NCBI GenBank assembly: GCA_021029095.1
Contig: JAJOHG010000567.1
Location: 1 to 13,780 of the forward strand
Reading direction: 5' to 3'
Source of the DNA: Phellopilus nigrolimitatus
Taxonomy: Eukaryota; Basidiomycota; Agaricomycetes; Hymenochaetales; Hymenochaetaceae
Length of the DNA stretch: 13,780 nucleotides
Position numbers and translations under genes: made by a program. Shown one piece after another: positions 1 through 8,425 of this stretch. The notes under the pieces were generated by a model. The model did not search any database. It was given only the letters and a program-made list of their open reading frames with translations, and was not told where the DNA came from. Each line of letters begins with the position of its first letter. The stretch's first letter is position 1.

Positions 1-263
1 GTTAATTACTTGCGGAAGCAGTGTTGTTTTAGAGGAATAAGACGTAAAATTTGCTCCATGCGGACAAGTTGAGATTGGAGAGGCAATAGTAAGGAATGAG
101 CTCGACGCGCGCTAGGATGGGTTGTAATACAATAACTTCATCTCCATTTATAACATGGAAGCGCGTTTGACCAGGACTGTCAGATTTACGCTCATTCAGG
201 AGTTCCATTTGAGCATATGAGGCTGACACAATTCAGCTATTCCGTAGCTCATTTTCCTTGCCT

Positions 264-491
264 TGCAACCCCACGACTCAAATTGCTGCCCTGACTTAAG
301 TTGAATCGAACGTACAGCAGGGAATACCCACCCTGTCAAATCCTGTCAGATGTAGTCAGACGTGCTTCAATTTGCTTCAATTTGCTTCAGAACCTTTTAA
401 TTTTATGTATTTGAAGGATTAATTCCTTTTCCTTTTTTTTTGTAACCCCACGACTCAAATTTCTGCCCTGACTTAAGTCAAATAGAACGTA
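264..491. repeat. Pair of 51-bp direct repeats
   Basis: Copy 1 is at 264-314 and copy 2 at 441-491, in the same orientation and 177 bp apart. They differ at about 5 of 51 positions (about 90% identity). Each contains the shared core CCCACGACTCAAAT, then CTGCCCTGACTTAAGT with the palindrome ACTTAAGT, and ends in GAACGTA. A T-rich or TTCC-rich tract precedes both. No open frame explains the similarity. They could be pieces of a dispersed non-autonomous element or a local duplication. Confidence 0.75.
332..390. repeat. 10-bp imperfect tandem repeats
   Basis: Reading in steps of 10 from 332 gives CCTGTCAAAT, CCTGTCAGAT, GTAGTCAGAC, then from 363 near-perfect units of TGCTTCAATT (363-372, 373-382, partial 383-390). 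The block lies between the two 51-bp direct repeats. It looks like a minisatellite-type array with no coding role. Confidence 0.55.
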
Positions 492-655
492 GTACATTCT
501 AGTGATCGCTTCGTGGGATTTGAATACTAGAGGACCGCGTCTCACTTCTATACCTCAGCCGCACTCTAGTGAATAGAATTTGTTAGTCGCATAAAAGAGT
601 AGGTGCTCAAGTGCTTACATGACCGACAAACGTACTCTTGTATACGACCTCTAGC

Positions 656-1831
656 TCAAGCACGAGAGATCAATCTTAACCTGTTATGTATAGAAAGCGG
701 TGTCAGAAACAAGGATAAGATGCAAGATGGTGAAGTGAAATAAAGTACCGAGGCGATAGCATCATCAATTTCCTTGCGGAGCGCGCGCTGTATTCCATCC
801 CATTCCGCGACAAATGCAGTTGAACGATGTTTGCAACCCATGATCTGTTCGAGTACTACTCGCGGAAGAAAGGTAATGCTGTATATTTCCTCGCTTCTCG
901 GCGCGTCCCGGAGTACATCGGTGGCCAGCTGAATGTATTTCTCCCATCCTGTCGTCGTTGAGCACAGGGTAGAAGCGGATTTGCAAGGTAGGAGTGATTG
1001 GCAAGACCTTAAAAAAACACCCATGGCTTCGCATACCGCTTGGTCCACTTTGCGCCTATAATCGAGCAATTTGAAGTACTGATCCGATCGCAAATTCACA
1101 AGTTGCTCCGTGTATCCTTCAAAGCCTCTATCCCAAAGGCACGCGTACGCCGCGGCCTTAGCGACGTCAGCGAGTCTGAATTGACACGCAATGACGTATA
1201 CAGACAATGGGAGTGTATTTTTTGTCCTGAAAGTCGGAATATTTGCCACGTCCAGGAGCTTCATGCAAAGATTGCCGGCGATTTTTGGCATAGAGAACTT
1301 CTCAGCAGCGATCAAAACAGGCCACAACGCACGAATAATAGATGAAAGATCGTCGATGCTATCCGTGCCAGTCAATGCACAGGGATGAGAAGTGGGGCCT
1401 GGATACAGCATACGGAGAAGGATGCGTATCGTGCTGCTGGATGCAGAGACCTCGTAGACAGGAATGTGGCTAAGGTCGCTTGGTCGTGCTTTCGCAGTAG
1501 ACCTGGAAATCGTATGACCGGTGCGCTCGTCAGCTGTTTCAGACAGACGCGATAGCTGTTCGGACTCCGATGGTGATTTTTCCCTATGTCTAAGGGCAAA
1601 AATACTATCCGGGGAGGTGGAAGCGAGGCGTAAAATGCACTCGTGAGCAAGGTATCCGACACCGTCTGAGGTCATCAGGACCACGTCAAAATAAGGAGAA
1701 GGAGAATCAGGAAGAACACTGAAAAACTCTCCACTGGCAGAGGTCATTGGCTTGGGTGGATAAGAGGCGGCTGCCAGATCGGTGTCCGGAGCAAAGATCG
1801 AGAGCAAGAACGTTGAAGAAAGCTTTGACAT
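656..1831 (-). CDS. BTB/POZ domain-like protein, fungal hypothetical
   Basis: A 391-residue open frame without a required intron. Residues about 45-79 (PYFDVVLMTSDGVGYLAHE, then ILRLAS) look like the first strands and helix of a BTB/POZ fold, in which the protein is defined by a chain that must be absent outside and present inside. Residues about 120-194 (IPVYEVSASSSTIRILLRMLYP, then LIAAEKFSMPKIAGNL) look like its second half. A polar insert of about 40 residues (80-120) separates the halves. Such proteins are abundant in mushroom-forming fungi and usually have no assigned role. BTB domains mediate protein-protein contacts, sometimes as cullin-3 adaptors; that role is not shown here. The start is the first ATG of the frame, about 90 bp downstream of a TATA-like box. 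The C-terminus is uncertain: a 68-nt GT-AG intron (748-681) would replace the hydrophobic tail with VKIDLSCLS and end at 651. Confidence 0.75.
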   Translation of the reverse strand: MSKLSSTFLLSIFAPDTDLAAASYPPKPMTSASGEFFSVLPDSPSPYFDVVLMTSDGVGYLAHECILRLASTSPDSIFALRHREKSPSESEQLSRLSETADERTGHTISRSTAKARPSDLSHIPVYEVSASSSTIRILLRMLYPGPTSHPCALTGTDSIDDLSSIIRALWPVLIAAEKFSMPKIAGNLCMKLLDVANIPTFRTKNTLPLSVYVIACQFRLADVAKAAAYACLWDRGFEGYTEQLVNLRSDQYFKLLDYRRKVDQAVCEAMGVFLRSCQSLLPCKSASTLCSTTTGWEKYIQLATDVLRDAPRSEEIYSITFLPRVVLEQIMGCKHRSTAFVAEWDGIQRALRKEIDDAIASVLYFTSPSCILSLFLTPLSIHNRLRLISRA

Positions 1832-1917
1832 CGCGAATATCGAGATAATCTTTTTTCGCGTGCACAGTCGAAAGCGTACTTTGTCTAGAGATGAGGGGTT
1901 TCTGAGCGATGTTTTCT

Positions 1918-1925
1918 TATTTATA
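1918..1925 (-). promoter_or_regulatory. TATA-like box of the BTB gene
   Basis: On the minus strand this reads TATAAATA, about 87-94 bp upstream of the ATG at 1831. That is a reasonable spacing for a fungal core promoter. It is supported by motif and position only. Confidence 0.4.
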
Positions 1926-2807
1926 CCATTGAAAAGAATTGGTCAAAATCAAGCTGTGCGGATTCCTACCATGAACTATAATACCAGGAGCAGTGGATCT
2001 GCAAGACCACATAGAAGGGGAGTGAGTCCCAGTTATCAGGGCTATGTCAATGCGAATCTGCGGTGCCACATAGGAGCGAGTTGACCAGAGCAAAGTTGGT
2101 CAACTTAAAACGGGGCGAATGGCTGTGTAGGTTCTTTCACTACTTTCGAAATTCTGCTAAAATAGAATCTTCGAAAACTTACGTGTGATTTAGGTTTACC
2201 ACCGAGTACATGCAGTGCACACCGCAATCAACCTAATATAAAAGATCCACACATGTGAGAGCTAGAAAGTGAAGCTCGTTGGATAAGTAGACTGTCCTTG
2301 TATATAGATTCCTCAAGATTAGCCGAAGCGATACGGGCAGGTGGAAGAGGCTCCAGTATGACTATGAGACACGTTTAAGGAACGCTTGCAGAACATCAAA
2401 GCAAAAGTCGATTGGTCATAGGTATGTGCAGCAGTTGCTTACAACATAGAAATATGAGGGTTGCCGTTGCGAGAATTCAGTTGCATTCGAAATCAAAGAC
2501 GGACCGAAATATAAGCGGGTTCCAGATATAGTCAGGGAAGTCACAAGGCGTATTGTCAGACTTAGAGGCGATGAGTGAGAAAGACTATGTAGGACGAACA
2601 AAGTCCTGAAGGCAGTAGCATGACGAGATAAGTGAATTTAGGTCGTCCACAGATACCTTTAACGGACCACCTTCATAGACTTTCTGCTGTCGAACAGATT
2701 CTCGAGTTCCATTCCAAAGCGAAGAATAGCATAATATTTGTTCCAGACAACAGAACATCAAATATACTTGTGTATTTTTTTCTACGACGCCCGACAGTAT
2801 AGGCAGT
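1926..2807. other. Intergenic region between BTB and STT3 genes
   Basis: This holds the upstream region of the BTB gene and the 3' flank of STT3, both on the minus strand. Short open frames exist on both strands (such as 2416-2601 minus), but none resembles a known protein and none joins to a neighbour by a convincing splice. I see no tRNA-like cloverleaf and no clear repeat. Confidence 0.5.
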
Positions 2808-5521
2808 CTAAACAAGCGCCTTACGTCGAGGGAGTGGCCGTGTGCGCTTGCGCTTCTTGCCATCCGCGAACGCGTTCGCGCTTTTGAGGTCCCGGCCCAG
2901 TAGGTCTTCCTTCTTAACCTGGTAGATGCGAACCTGTGTAATGATAGCATAAAGGTCAGCATTAATCTCCATACGTAAACAAGTAGACCTTACAATCCAG
3001 TTTTCTGACGTAAAAGCTTCGTCTATGTAATTAGAAAAAAACAGGTGAGTCAAGAGTTTAGGAGGCAATGCTGGACAGGAATGCAGTACCGAGATAATCG
3101 AGAGTCGGGCCGACAGTGGGAAGCTGCTGGTTGCGCACCCGATCGACGGGAGGGTTGCCCATGAACAACTCGTTGAACCTAGTTTTAGAGTCAGCCAAGT
3201 GCACCCTTCATTTCTTCACCGTGGTATTCACCTGTAGTACGACATCTTGTACATCAAGCTGTTCTTCATCGTGTCGCTCGCCTGTGCATCAACACGGTAT
3301 TCACCACGCGGAGTAAAGTATTGGGGCTCCTGGATCTCTTCCGGCCAGACTCCCTGCGCGATGCGCACCATCCAAAGGAACTTGTTGATATCGTCGCCCG
3401 AATAGCCCAGCAGACCGCCGAAGATGACCAACACGTAATCGACATCGTGCTTACGCAGGATCGGGTACGACTTCTCTTCGGGGCTAGCCATGGCGCGTCC
3501 AACGGTGGCGATGTGAGCTGCGCAGGAATTAGTCTATTGATGTTTAAGATTATACATAAAGAGGAAGACTTAGTACTTACTGTTGTTCCATGTATTGTTG
3601 TCGACGAGTGTCGGCCTGTCCGCGAAACCAGCGATCTGATAGCCGTAGTCCCACCAACTCATGACCACCGATGTCTCCGGGGTATTCTGCCTCAGCCAGT
3701 AGTACGCCTCACGGTAATCGTCGATAATATGCTTCGACCCGTCGGGGTTGTTCGACGAGAGCACGACGGACGGGGACGAGTACGCATTGGAGGTAACCCA
3801 CGTGCAATGCAGGACGAAAGCGCAGAGCATCATGAGTGCGTTCATGAGTACGACCAGACGCGTATCCAGCCCGAATATGCCTTTTTGTTTGTCCTCCTTA
3901 GACGAGACGAGGTTCGCGAGCTTGGTCGAAATGTTGTCTGGTGCTGGCGCCGGCGCCTTCTTAGTTTTTTTGGACGGAGTGGCACTAACCGGCTCGCTGG
4001 AGCCGGTTCCGCTCTTTGTATCCTTCTTCGTGACCTCTTCTTCTGGCTCAGCTGGGTCCATATACTTCTCGAGCAGACTGGAGAACGCAACGGCAGCGGT
4101 CACGCAGACGCACGGAGTAAGCGTCAGCATGAGACGGACCATAACGCCCGCGAAGTAACTCCCAACGAGCGCATAGATAATGACGAATACGTGTTCGTCA
4201 CGCAGCTCGTTAAAGCAGAGGTACACGCCTGCTGGAAAGAGTACTATGAGGAAGTGCAAGTCCATGAAGAACGACGGCCATGCTGTTGGCTGGTGCTCCG
4301 AGACGGAGGCAATGATTGGGATGTACTTCTTTGCGTAACCGGTATCCCAGAGAGAGTAGAAGCGCCCAGTCCAAGGCGCAATCCAACCATTCATGGTCAG
4401 GGCACCGAAGACCAATGCGCCCAGGATGCCGAGCAGCACGACAGCAACGCGGATGAGCGACTTAAATTGCTTCGAAGACACGTGCGAGCGCACAAGGTCC
4501 GTGAAGGCAACCAGCTGGAGGAGTCCGAAAACACCAAGCGCGGCCATATGTTCACTCGTACGGACGGGCTGGAAACCAACAAAGGGTACTTGCATACTCG
4601 CGAGTGTGCCAACGGCGTACCAAGAGGAGTACGCAACATAGAGTCGACTGGAGTAACGGCCCATTAACAGAAGAACCAATGAATGCAAGGGAATCATGTT
4701 AGTGATGAATGCGTAGCCTCCCCAGGCAGCGACCATGTAGAAGTAGAAAAGAGCGGTAGCTGTGCCAAAGAACGCGCTTCCTACTTTAAGAGCTTTAATC
4801 CAGAGGTAAAATGTGAACATGAGCAGGAAGATGGCGATCGCTTCGTTATCGTACGAGCCCGCGACGGAACGTGAGATGTAGCCAGGAGCAATACCGATGA
4901 AAATGGCGGCCAAAAGTCCTGCACTCTCGTCCTTCATCTCTTTTGTGAACATGTAAGTTGACCAGGCCGTGAAAGCACTGAATCCTGGGGCTAATAGAAC
5001 GCAAACATTGCGAATATCGACAGGGAGATTGAGCCAGTGGAGAACGTTGTAAATGACCCCACTAGTCGCCATCAAGCCAGGATAGATGGTTCCACCAACG
5101 ACACGGCCTAGCGGATACCATGCTGTAGGATCAAACCAGTTCCAAAATTCCTGTAGGAGATGTAACTTTATTGAGCCCTTTACGTAGAAGGAATATAACG
5201 CACATAGAAGCCCTGCGATGCTAACACTTTTGTTGCACGGCTACAAAAGCACTCAGTTATTGAAGAATACTGTTTTTCTCCCGCCTTCACTTACTAGTTG
5301 AACCAGGGATCACTATATACTTCCTTTAGCAAAAAATAAATTGAGTTGGATTGTAGCGCTCACAATTCATGGATTATACTTTCATAGTTAATCACAGCGA
5401 AGAGACGCGACGCGATGGCCGCGCCGGAAACGAATAATAGAGCGACGATGCGCAAAAGAGAGGCGGTGTTCGCGACCGTCGATGGTGACAGGCCAGAGGG
5501 GAGCGAGTAGGCCACAGGCAT
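2808..5521 (-). CDS. STT3: Oligosaccharyltransferase catalytic subunit STT3
   Basis: STT3 transfers the lipid-linked oligosaccharide to Asn in N-X-S/T sequons in the ER lumen. Eight exons (5521-5364, 5312-5295, 5240-5204, 5150-3581, 3517-3232, 3178-3090, 3022-2994, 2933-2808) join in frame to give 770 residues, slightly longer than yeast STT3. All introns are GT-AG, 51-67 nt. Visible motifs are HEFDPWFNYR (first catalytic Asp at 54), [10 protein letters not shown] (172-174), SVSEHQP (353-359), WWDYG (570-574), a conserved sequon region DNNTWNNT (588-595), and the DK motif DINKFLWM (637-644). The N-terminal two thirds is a series of hydrophobic membrane spans. A charged, Pro/Ala/Lys-rich insert lies at about 436-496 and the tail is very basic ([13 protein letters not shown]). 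The start at 5521 (context GTGGCCATGCC) has an in-frame stop just upstream. Identity is near certain; only intron edges could shift slightly. Confidence 0.97.
5295..5312 (-). other. 18-nt microexon of STT3
   Basis: Between a 51-nt intron (5363-5313) and a 54-nt intron (5294-5241) sits an 18-nt exon. With the two bases before it and one after, it completes the motif F-DPWFN-Y, which contains the first catalytic aspartate of STT3. Both introns have good donors (GTGAGC, GTAAGT) and AG acceptors. The phase (2 in, 2 out) fits its neighbours exactly. Conservation of the peptide in STT3 is the strongest evidence. Confidence 0.9.
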
Positions 5522-5712
5522 GGCCACTCACTACGCGTGTTGTTGACGAACGGTGTCGGCGTCGTGGCCGTTGCTGAAGACGACGGAGACGTCGACGTGT
5601 CAGGTATTGGCTGCGCGCGGGCCAAGTTTAGACGCGGTTGATTGAGGACGTCACAGCATTGTCACAATTTGTTTTCTAAATCCAACGACACAGCGCCCTC
5701 GTCGTCGACGAC
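5522..5712. promoter_or_regulatory. Divergent promoter region, STT3 / TFIIIA
   Basis: Only 191 bp separate the start codons of STT3 (minus) and the TFIIIA-like gene (plus), so the two 5' UTRs and core promoters must share this interval. It is GC-rich on the STT3 side, with several ACGTC/GACGT words (for example GAGGACGTCACAG near 5645), and has no convincing TATA box. Shared or bidirectional regulation is inferred from the spacing alone. Confidence 0.55.
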
Positions 5713-7494
5713 ATGACCGATACTATGAAGAGCCCGACGAGTTCCATTGTCTTAGGAAAACGAAGAAGGCAGCCCAATCTCGTCTTGAACCTTTCTGGTG
5801 GCAGCATCTGCGAGTCGGACAACGACGCAATCTCAGATTTATCTCTCAGCGACGGACCAGTTGCTTCGACTAGCAAAGTCCGTCTGTCTACAGCACCTAT
5901 CATCGTAAACGGGAAGCTTGTTGTAGACGACAAAAGGCGCTACTGCTGTACTTACGAAGGGTGCAGCAAATCGTACAGGAAACCCTGTCGCTTGGAGGAG
6001 CACGAGCGGGTACATACAGGCGAGGTGAGCAGCACCCGAAAAAAAAGAAGAAAATAAACAAACTGTTATTGATGAATCGTTCCGTTTCATATTCAGAGGC
6101 CTTTTTCATGCACAATATGTCAGAAAACGTATTTGCGTGAAAGCCATCTACAGGCCCATATGCGTTCTCACTTGCCAGAGACAGCACGGTCTTACATTTG
6201 CACTCGGGAAAATTGCGAGAAGAAGTTCTGGACTCCTCAGCATCTTAAGAGGCACGAAGAATTACATGAGGGAGAAAAACCATTCAAGGTTGGTCTACTG
6301 CCGCAACTCAAAATACATTCGAAACTTACTTCTGCGCCTCCGTAGTGTACAGAAGACAGATGTCTTCAGGCGTTTTCCAAGCATAGCCAATTATGCTCAC
6401 ATTTCGTTACCGCCCATTGTCCTCCAGGAACCAAACCTTGTCTATGCGAACATACTGGCTGCACCAAAAGTTTTTCGACAAACCAGAAACTCAAAATACA
6501 TGCCAAAACTCACCATGGTTCATTTTTTCGTGACTCCGGGCAGAAGGGTACTAACACTTTTGATATCTGTAGATCGTCGGTACATGTGCTCGCAACTATC
6601 ATGTACCCAAAAAGAATCGCAGGAGTACTTCTCTACTTGGACGGCTCTGCAAGCGCACTCTCGTACCGCGCATCCTGCAACCTGCCCTTATCCGTTATGC
6701 CAAGGGAAGACATTCAGTCAACATAAGGGTCTCCGCGCGCATCTTAAGCTGCATGAGCAGCAAGAAGTCGAAGAAGCGCTCGCTGGCGCTGCATATAATA
6801 ACAATGACGATGCGGACGATGAAGACGAGAGTCGGCCGGTCAAGAGACGCCGAGGCGGTGAGGTCGGACGAGATTGGAAGTGTGAAGAAGAGGGATGCGA
6901 CAAAGACTTCAAATCGGTGCGTATACGCAATTTATCTCAGGGATTTGGCTAAGCTTTTGCGATGGGATTCAGAAAAGGGCGCTTACGACGCACGTCAACG
7001 TGAGCCACTTACGCCGCCGCGACTTCGTCTGTACAATGGACGCGTGTGGTTCTTCTTTCGGGTACAAGCACCTACTTCAGCGCCACGTTGCTCGGATGCA
7101 TGCGCCTGAGGAGACCATCCGAGAACGCCGCGAGTTTTCTGAAGAGAACGAGGCGGAGAAATCGCCTTTTGCGCCTTCGGCGCTCCAGGTACCTCAGCCT
7201 CAGTCAGGGCCGCTGAGTACTATTGATATCCTCACGGGCAAGGCGTACGGAGATCGCGCCAAGGACCGCATTGCGTTACAGGGCGCACTCATCTGTCCAT
7301 TTCCCAACGTGCCGTTATCGCCATGTTTGTCCCTTCAAGGCGTCTCCGACAGCTGCAAACACGTGTTTAGCCGAGCATACGACCTCAAGCGACACCTTAT
7401 ATCTGCGCACGATCTTGAAGTGAGCCGAGAGGAAGCCATCAAAATGGTAGCGACACTTCGCCACGAAGGACAGGCACGAGGCGCCCCTGATTAG
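5713..7494 (+). CDS. Transcription factor IIIA-like ten-finger C2H2 protein
   Basis: Five exons (5713-6024, 6097-6288, 6346-6517, 6573-6916, 6973-7494) give 513 residues. Introns are GT-AG, 55-72 nt; the third contains a perfect TACTAAC branch site. Nine C2H2 fingers lie at about 79-101, 109-129, 140-161, 169-192, 202-224, 231-259, 263-286, 329-352 and 360-383. A tenth follows at 458-486 (C-x9-C-x12-H-x4-H) after a spacer of about 75 residues. An acidic, Asn/Asp-rich linker with a basic KRRR patch separates fingers 7 and 8. Nine fingers plus a distant tenth is, as I recall, the layout of fission yeast TFIIIA (sfc2). TFIIIA binds the internal control region of 5S rRNA genes for RNA polymerase III, and also 5S rRNA. 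The irregular finger spacings argue for TFIIIA over a generic repressor. The first-exon start is the first ATG of the frame. Assignment as TFIIIA is likely but rests on architecture. Confidence 0.88.
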
Positions 7495-7793
7495 AGTATA
7501 ACCGTTTTGCGAAGGCGCTTTAGCCATTCAATGTAATTCGTGATTTCTGTACTAAAGTATGCAGTGCGCGTTGGGTTCCGAAGATAGCGCCTGAGCACTG
7601 TCAATTAGGAACCGACTTCTTACTTGAAGGGCGAAGCTGTAGAACGGCTAGTCTGGTTGGGGCCGACGGACAGCCGATTGCGACGCCGAAAGCCGAATTT
7701 GCATAAGGGACATGCAGGGCGGTGCAGACTCATGCATAAAGGGTTTCTGACCCAGAACGGGGTCGTCGGGCGCTACCAGTTGTAGGCGAGAGC

Positions 7794-7850
7794 CTCCGTC
7801 CTCTCCCCGCTCCGTCTTCCCCCCGCTCCGTCCTCTCCCCGCTTCGTCTC
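7794..7850. repeat. 16-bp pyrimidine-rich tandem repeat, about 3.5 copies
   Basis: Three units at 7794-7809, 7810-7825 and 7826-7841 have the form CTCCGTCCTCTCCCCG with one or two changes in the middle unit. A partial fourth unit, CTTCGTCTC, follows. Almost every base on the plus strand is a pyrimidine, apart from the G positions. Confidence 0.75.
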
Positions 7851-8362
7851 TATTACTTGTCTGGGTGCATATCCGCTTGCGGAGGTTCAACGCAGATTTT
7901 ATATCGTCATTGCTCCGCCTTTGGAAATCGGACTGCATTACGCTTTTTTTTTTTCGATGGAAGTTGTGAACAATCTTTCTGACAGTCTTTCATTGTGCTT
8001 AGATTGTACCTTTCACGTCAGGATGAAGGCTCGAAGAAGCTCGACTCGAACGACCTACACGTTGCATGCCGCAAATAAGTAAGATGAAAATAGTCGTCGA
8101 ATCATCTTTTGAGATCGAAAGCGGAAAAGGAGTTCATATTCAAAACTAAATTCCCGCACCATGAAGAGCACTTACAAGTACTTTTTAAAGAAGTTATTAG
8201 TCCGAGACGAGGCGTCGGCAATCCAATCAGACTTGATCATCAGGCTTGCAAATGTGTCTCAAAAAAGGTTACTACAAGAACATAAAAGCAAGTTCTTGTG
8301 CGGAGGATCTGTTTCAGAAGCTGCCCGTCATTTATGTATTCGCCGAGTCCATCACTCGAGAA

Positions 8363-8370
8363 GATATAAC
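8363..8370 (+). promoter_or_regulatory. Possible TATA-like element of P450-1
   Basis: GATATAAC lies about 60 bp upstream of the ATG at 8426, followed by a CA-rich pyrimidine stretch suited to a transcription start. If real, it supports the start at 8426 over upstream in-frame ATGs. The match is weak. Confidence 0.25.
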
Positions 8371-8425
8371 TACAACACTCGCTCGACAAACTACACTCAT
8401 GTATTTTCCTTCCGACACGGTGGCT

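Larger units (their letters stand above)
1..650. other. Gene-poor left flank with short repeats
   Basis: I recognise no gene here. A 66-codon open frame on the minus strand (29-229) starts MSASYAQMEL but matches no family I know. It could be the first exon of a gene running off the left edge, or chance. The region carries two copies of a 51-bp sequence and a block of 10-bp imperfect repeats, listed separately. It also contains T-rich runs (about 426-441). The 3' end of the minus-strand BTB gene abuts the right side. Confidence 0.5.
7495..8425. other. Intergenic region before P450-1
   Basis: This holds the 3' flank of the TFIIIA-like gene, a 16-bp pyrimidine-rich tandem repeat (7794-7850) and a run of 12 T (about 7943-7954). 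Open frames at 8161-8433 (plus) and 7648-7938 (minus) resemble no known protein. The frame of P450-1 is open for 60 codons upstream of its chosen start (from an ATG at 8246). That extension has no P450 character and would put extra sequence before the membrane anchor, so I left it out. Confidence 0.5.

Noticed and set aside
29..229. A 66-codon minus-strand frame at the left edge
   Set aside because: No homology recognised and no second exon visible within the window; kept only as a note on the flank.
3321..4667. A 448-codon open frame on the plus strand opposite STT3
   Set aside because: It lies wholly antisense to well-conserved STT3 exons, is rich in Arg, His and Glu as expected for a mirror frame of biased codons, and resembles no family.
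5392..5625. A 77-codon minus-strand frame over the STT3 start
   Set aside because: It is an alternative frame of STT3 exon 1. The frame starting at 5521 gives the conserved STT3 N-terminus.
7290..7352. Possible very short intron in finger 10 of the TFIIIA-like gene
   Set aside because: The only GT-AG pair in place would be about 31 nt and would break the reading frame.
8246..8425. In-frame N-terminal extension of P450-1 (60 codons)
   Set aside because: It would place polar, unrelated sequence before the membrane anchor. The ATG at 8426 gives a normal P450 N-terminus and length.
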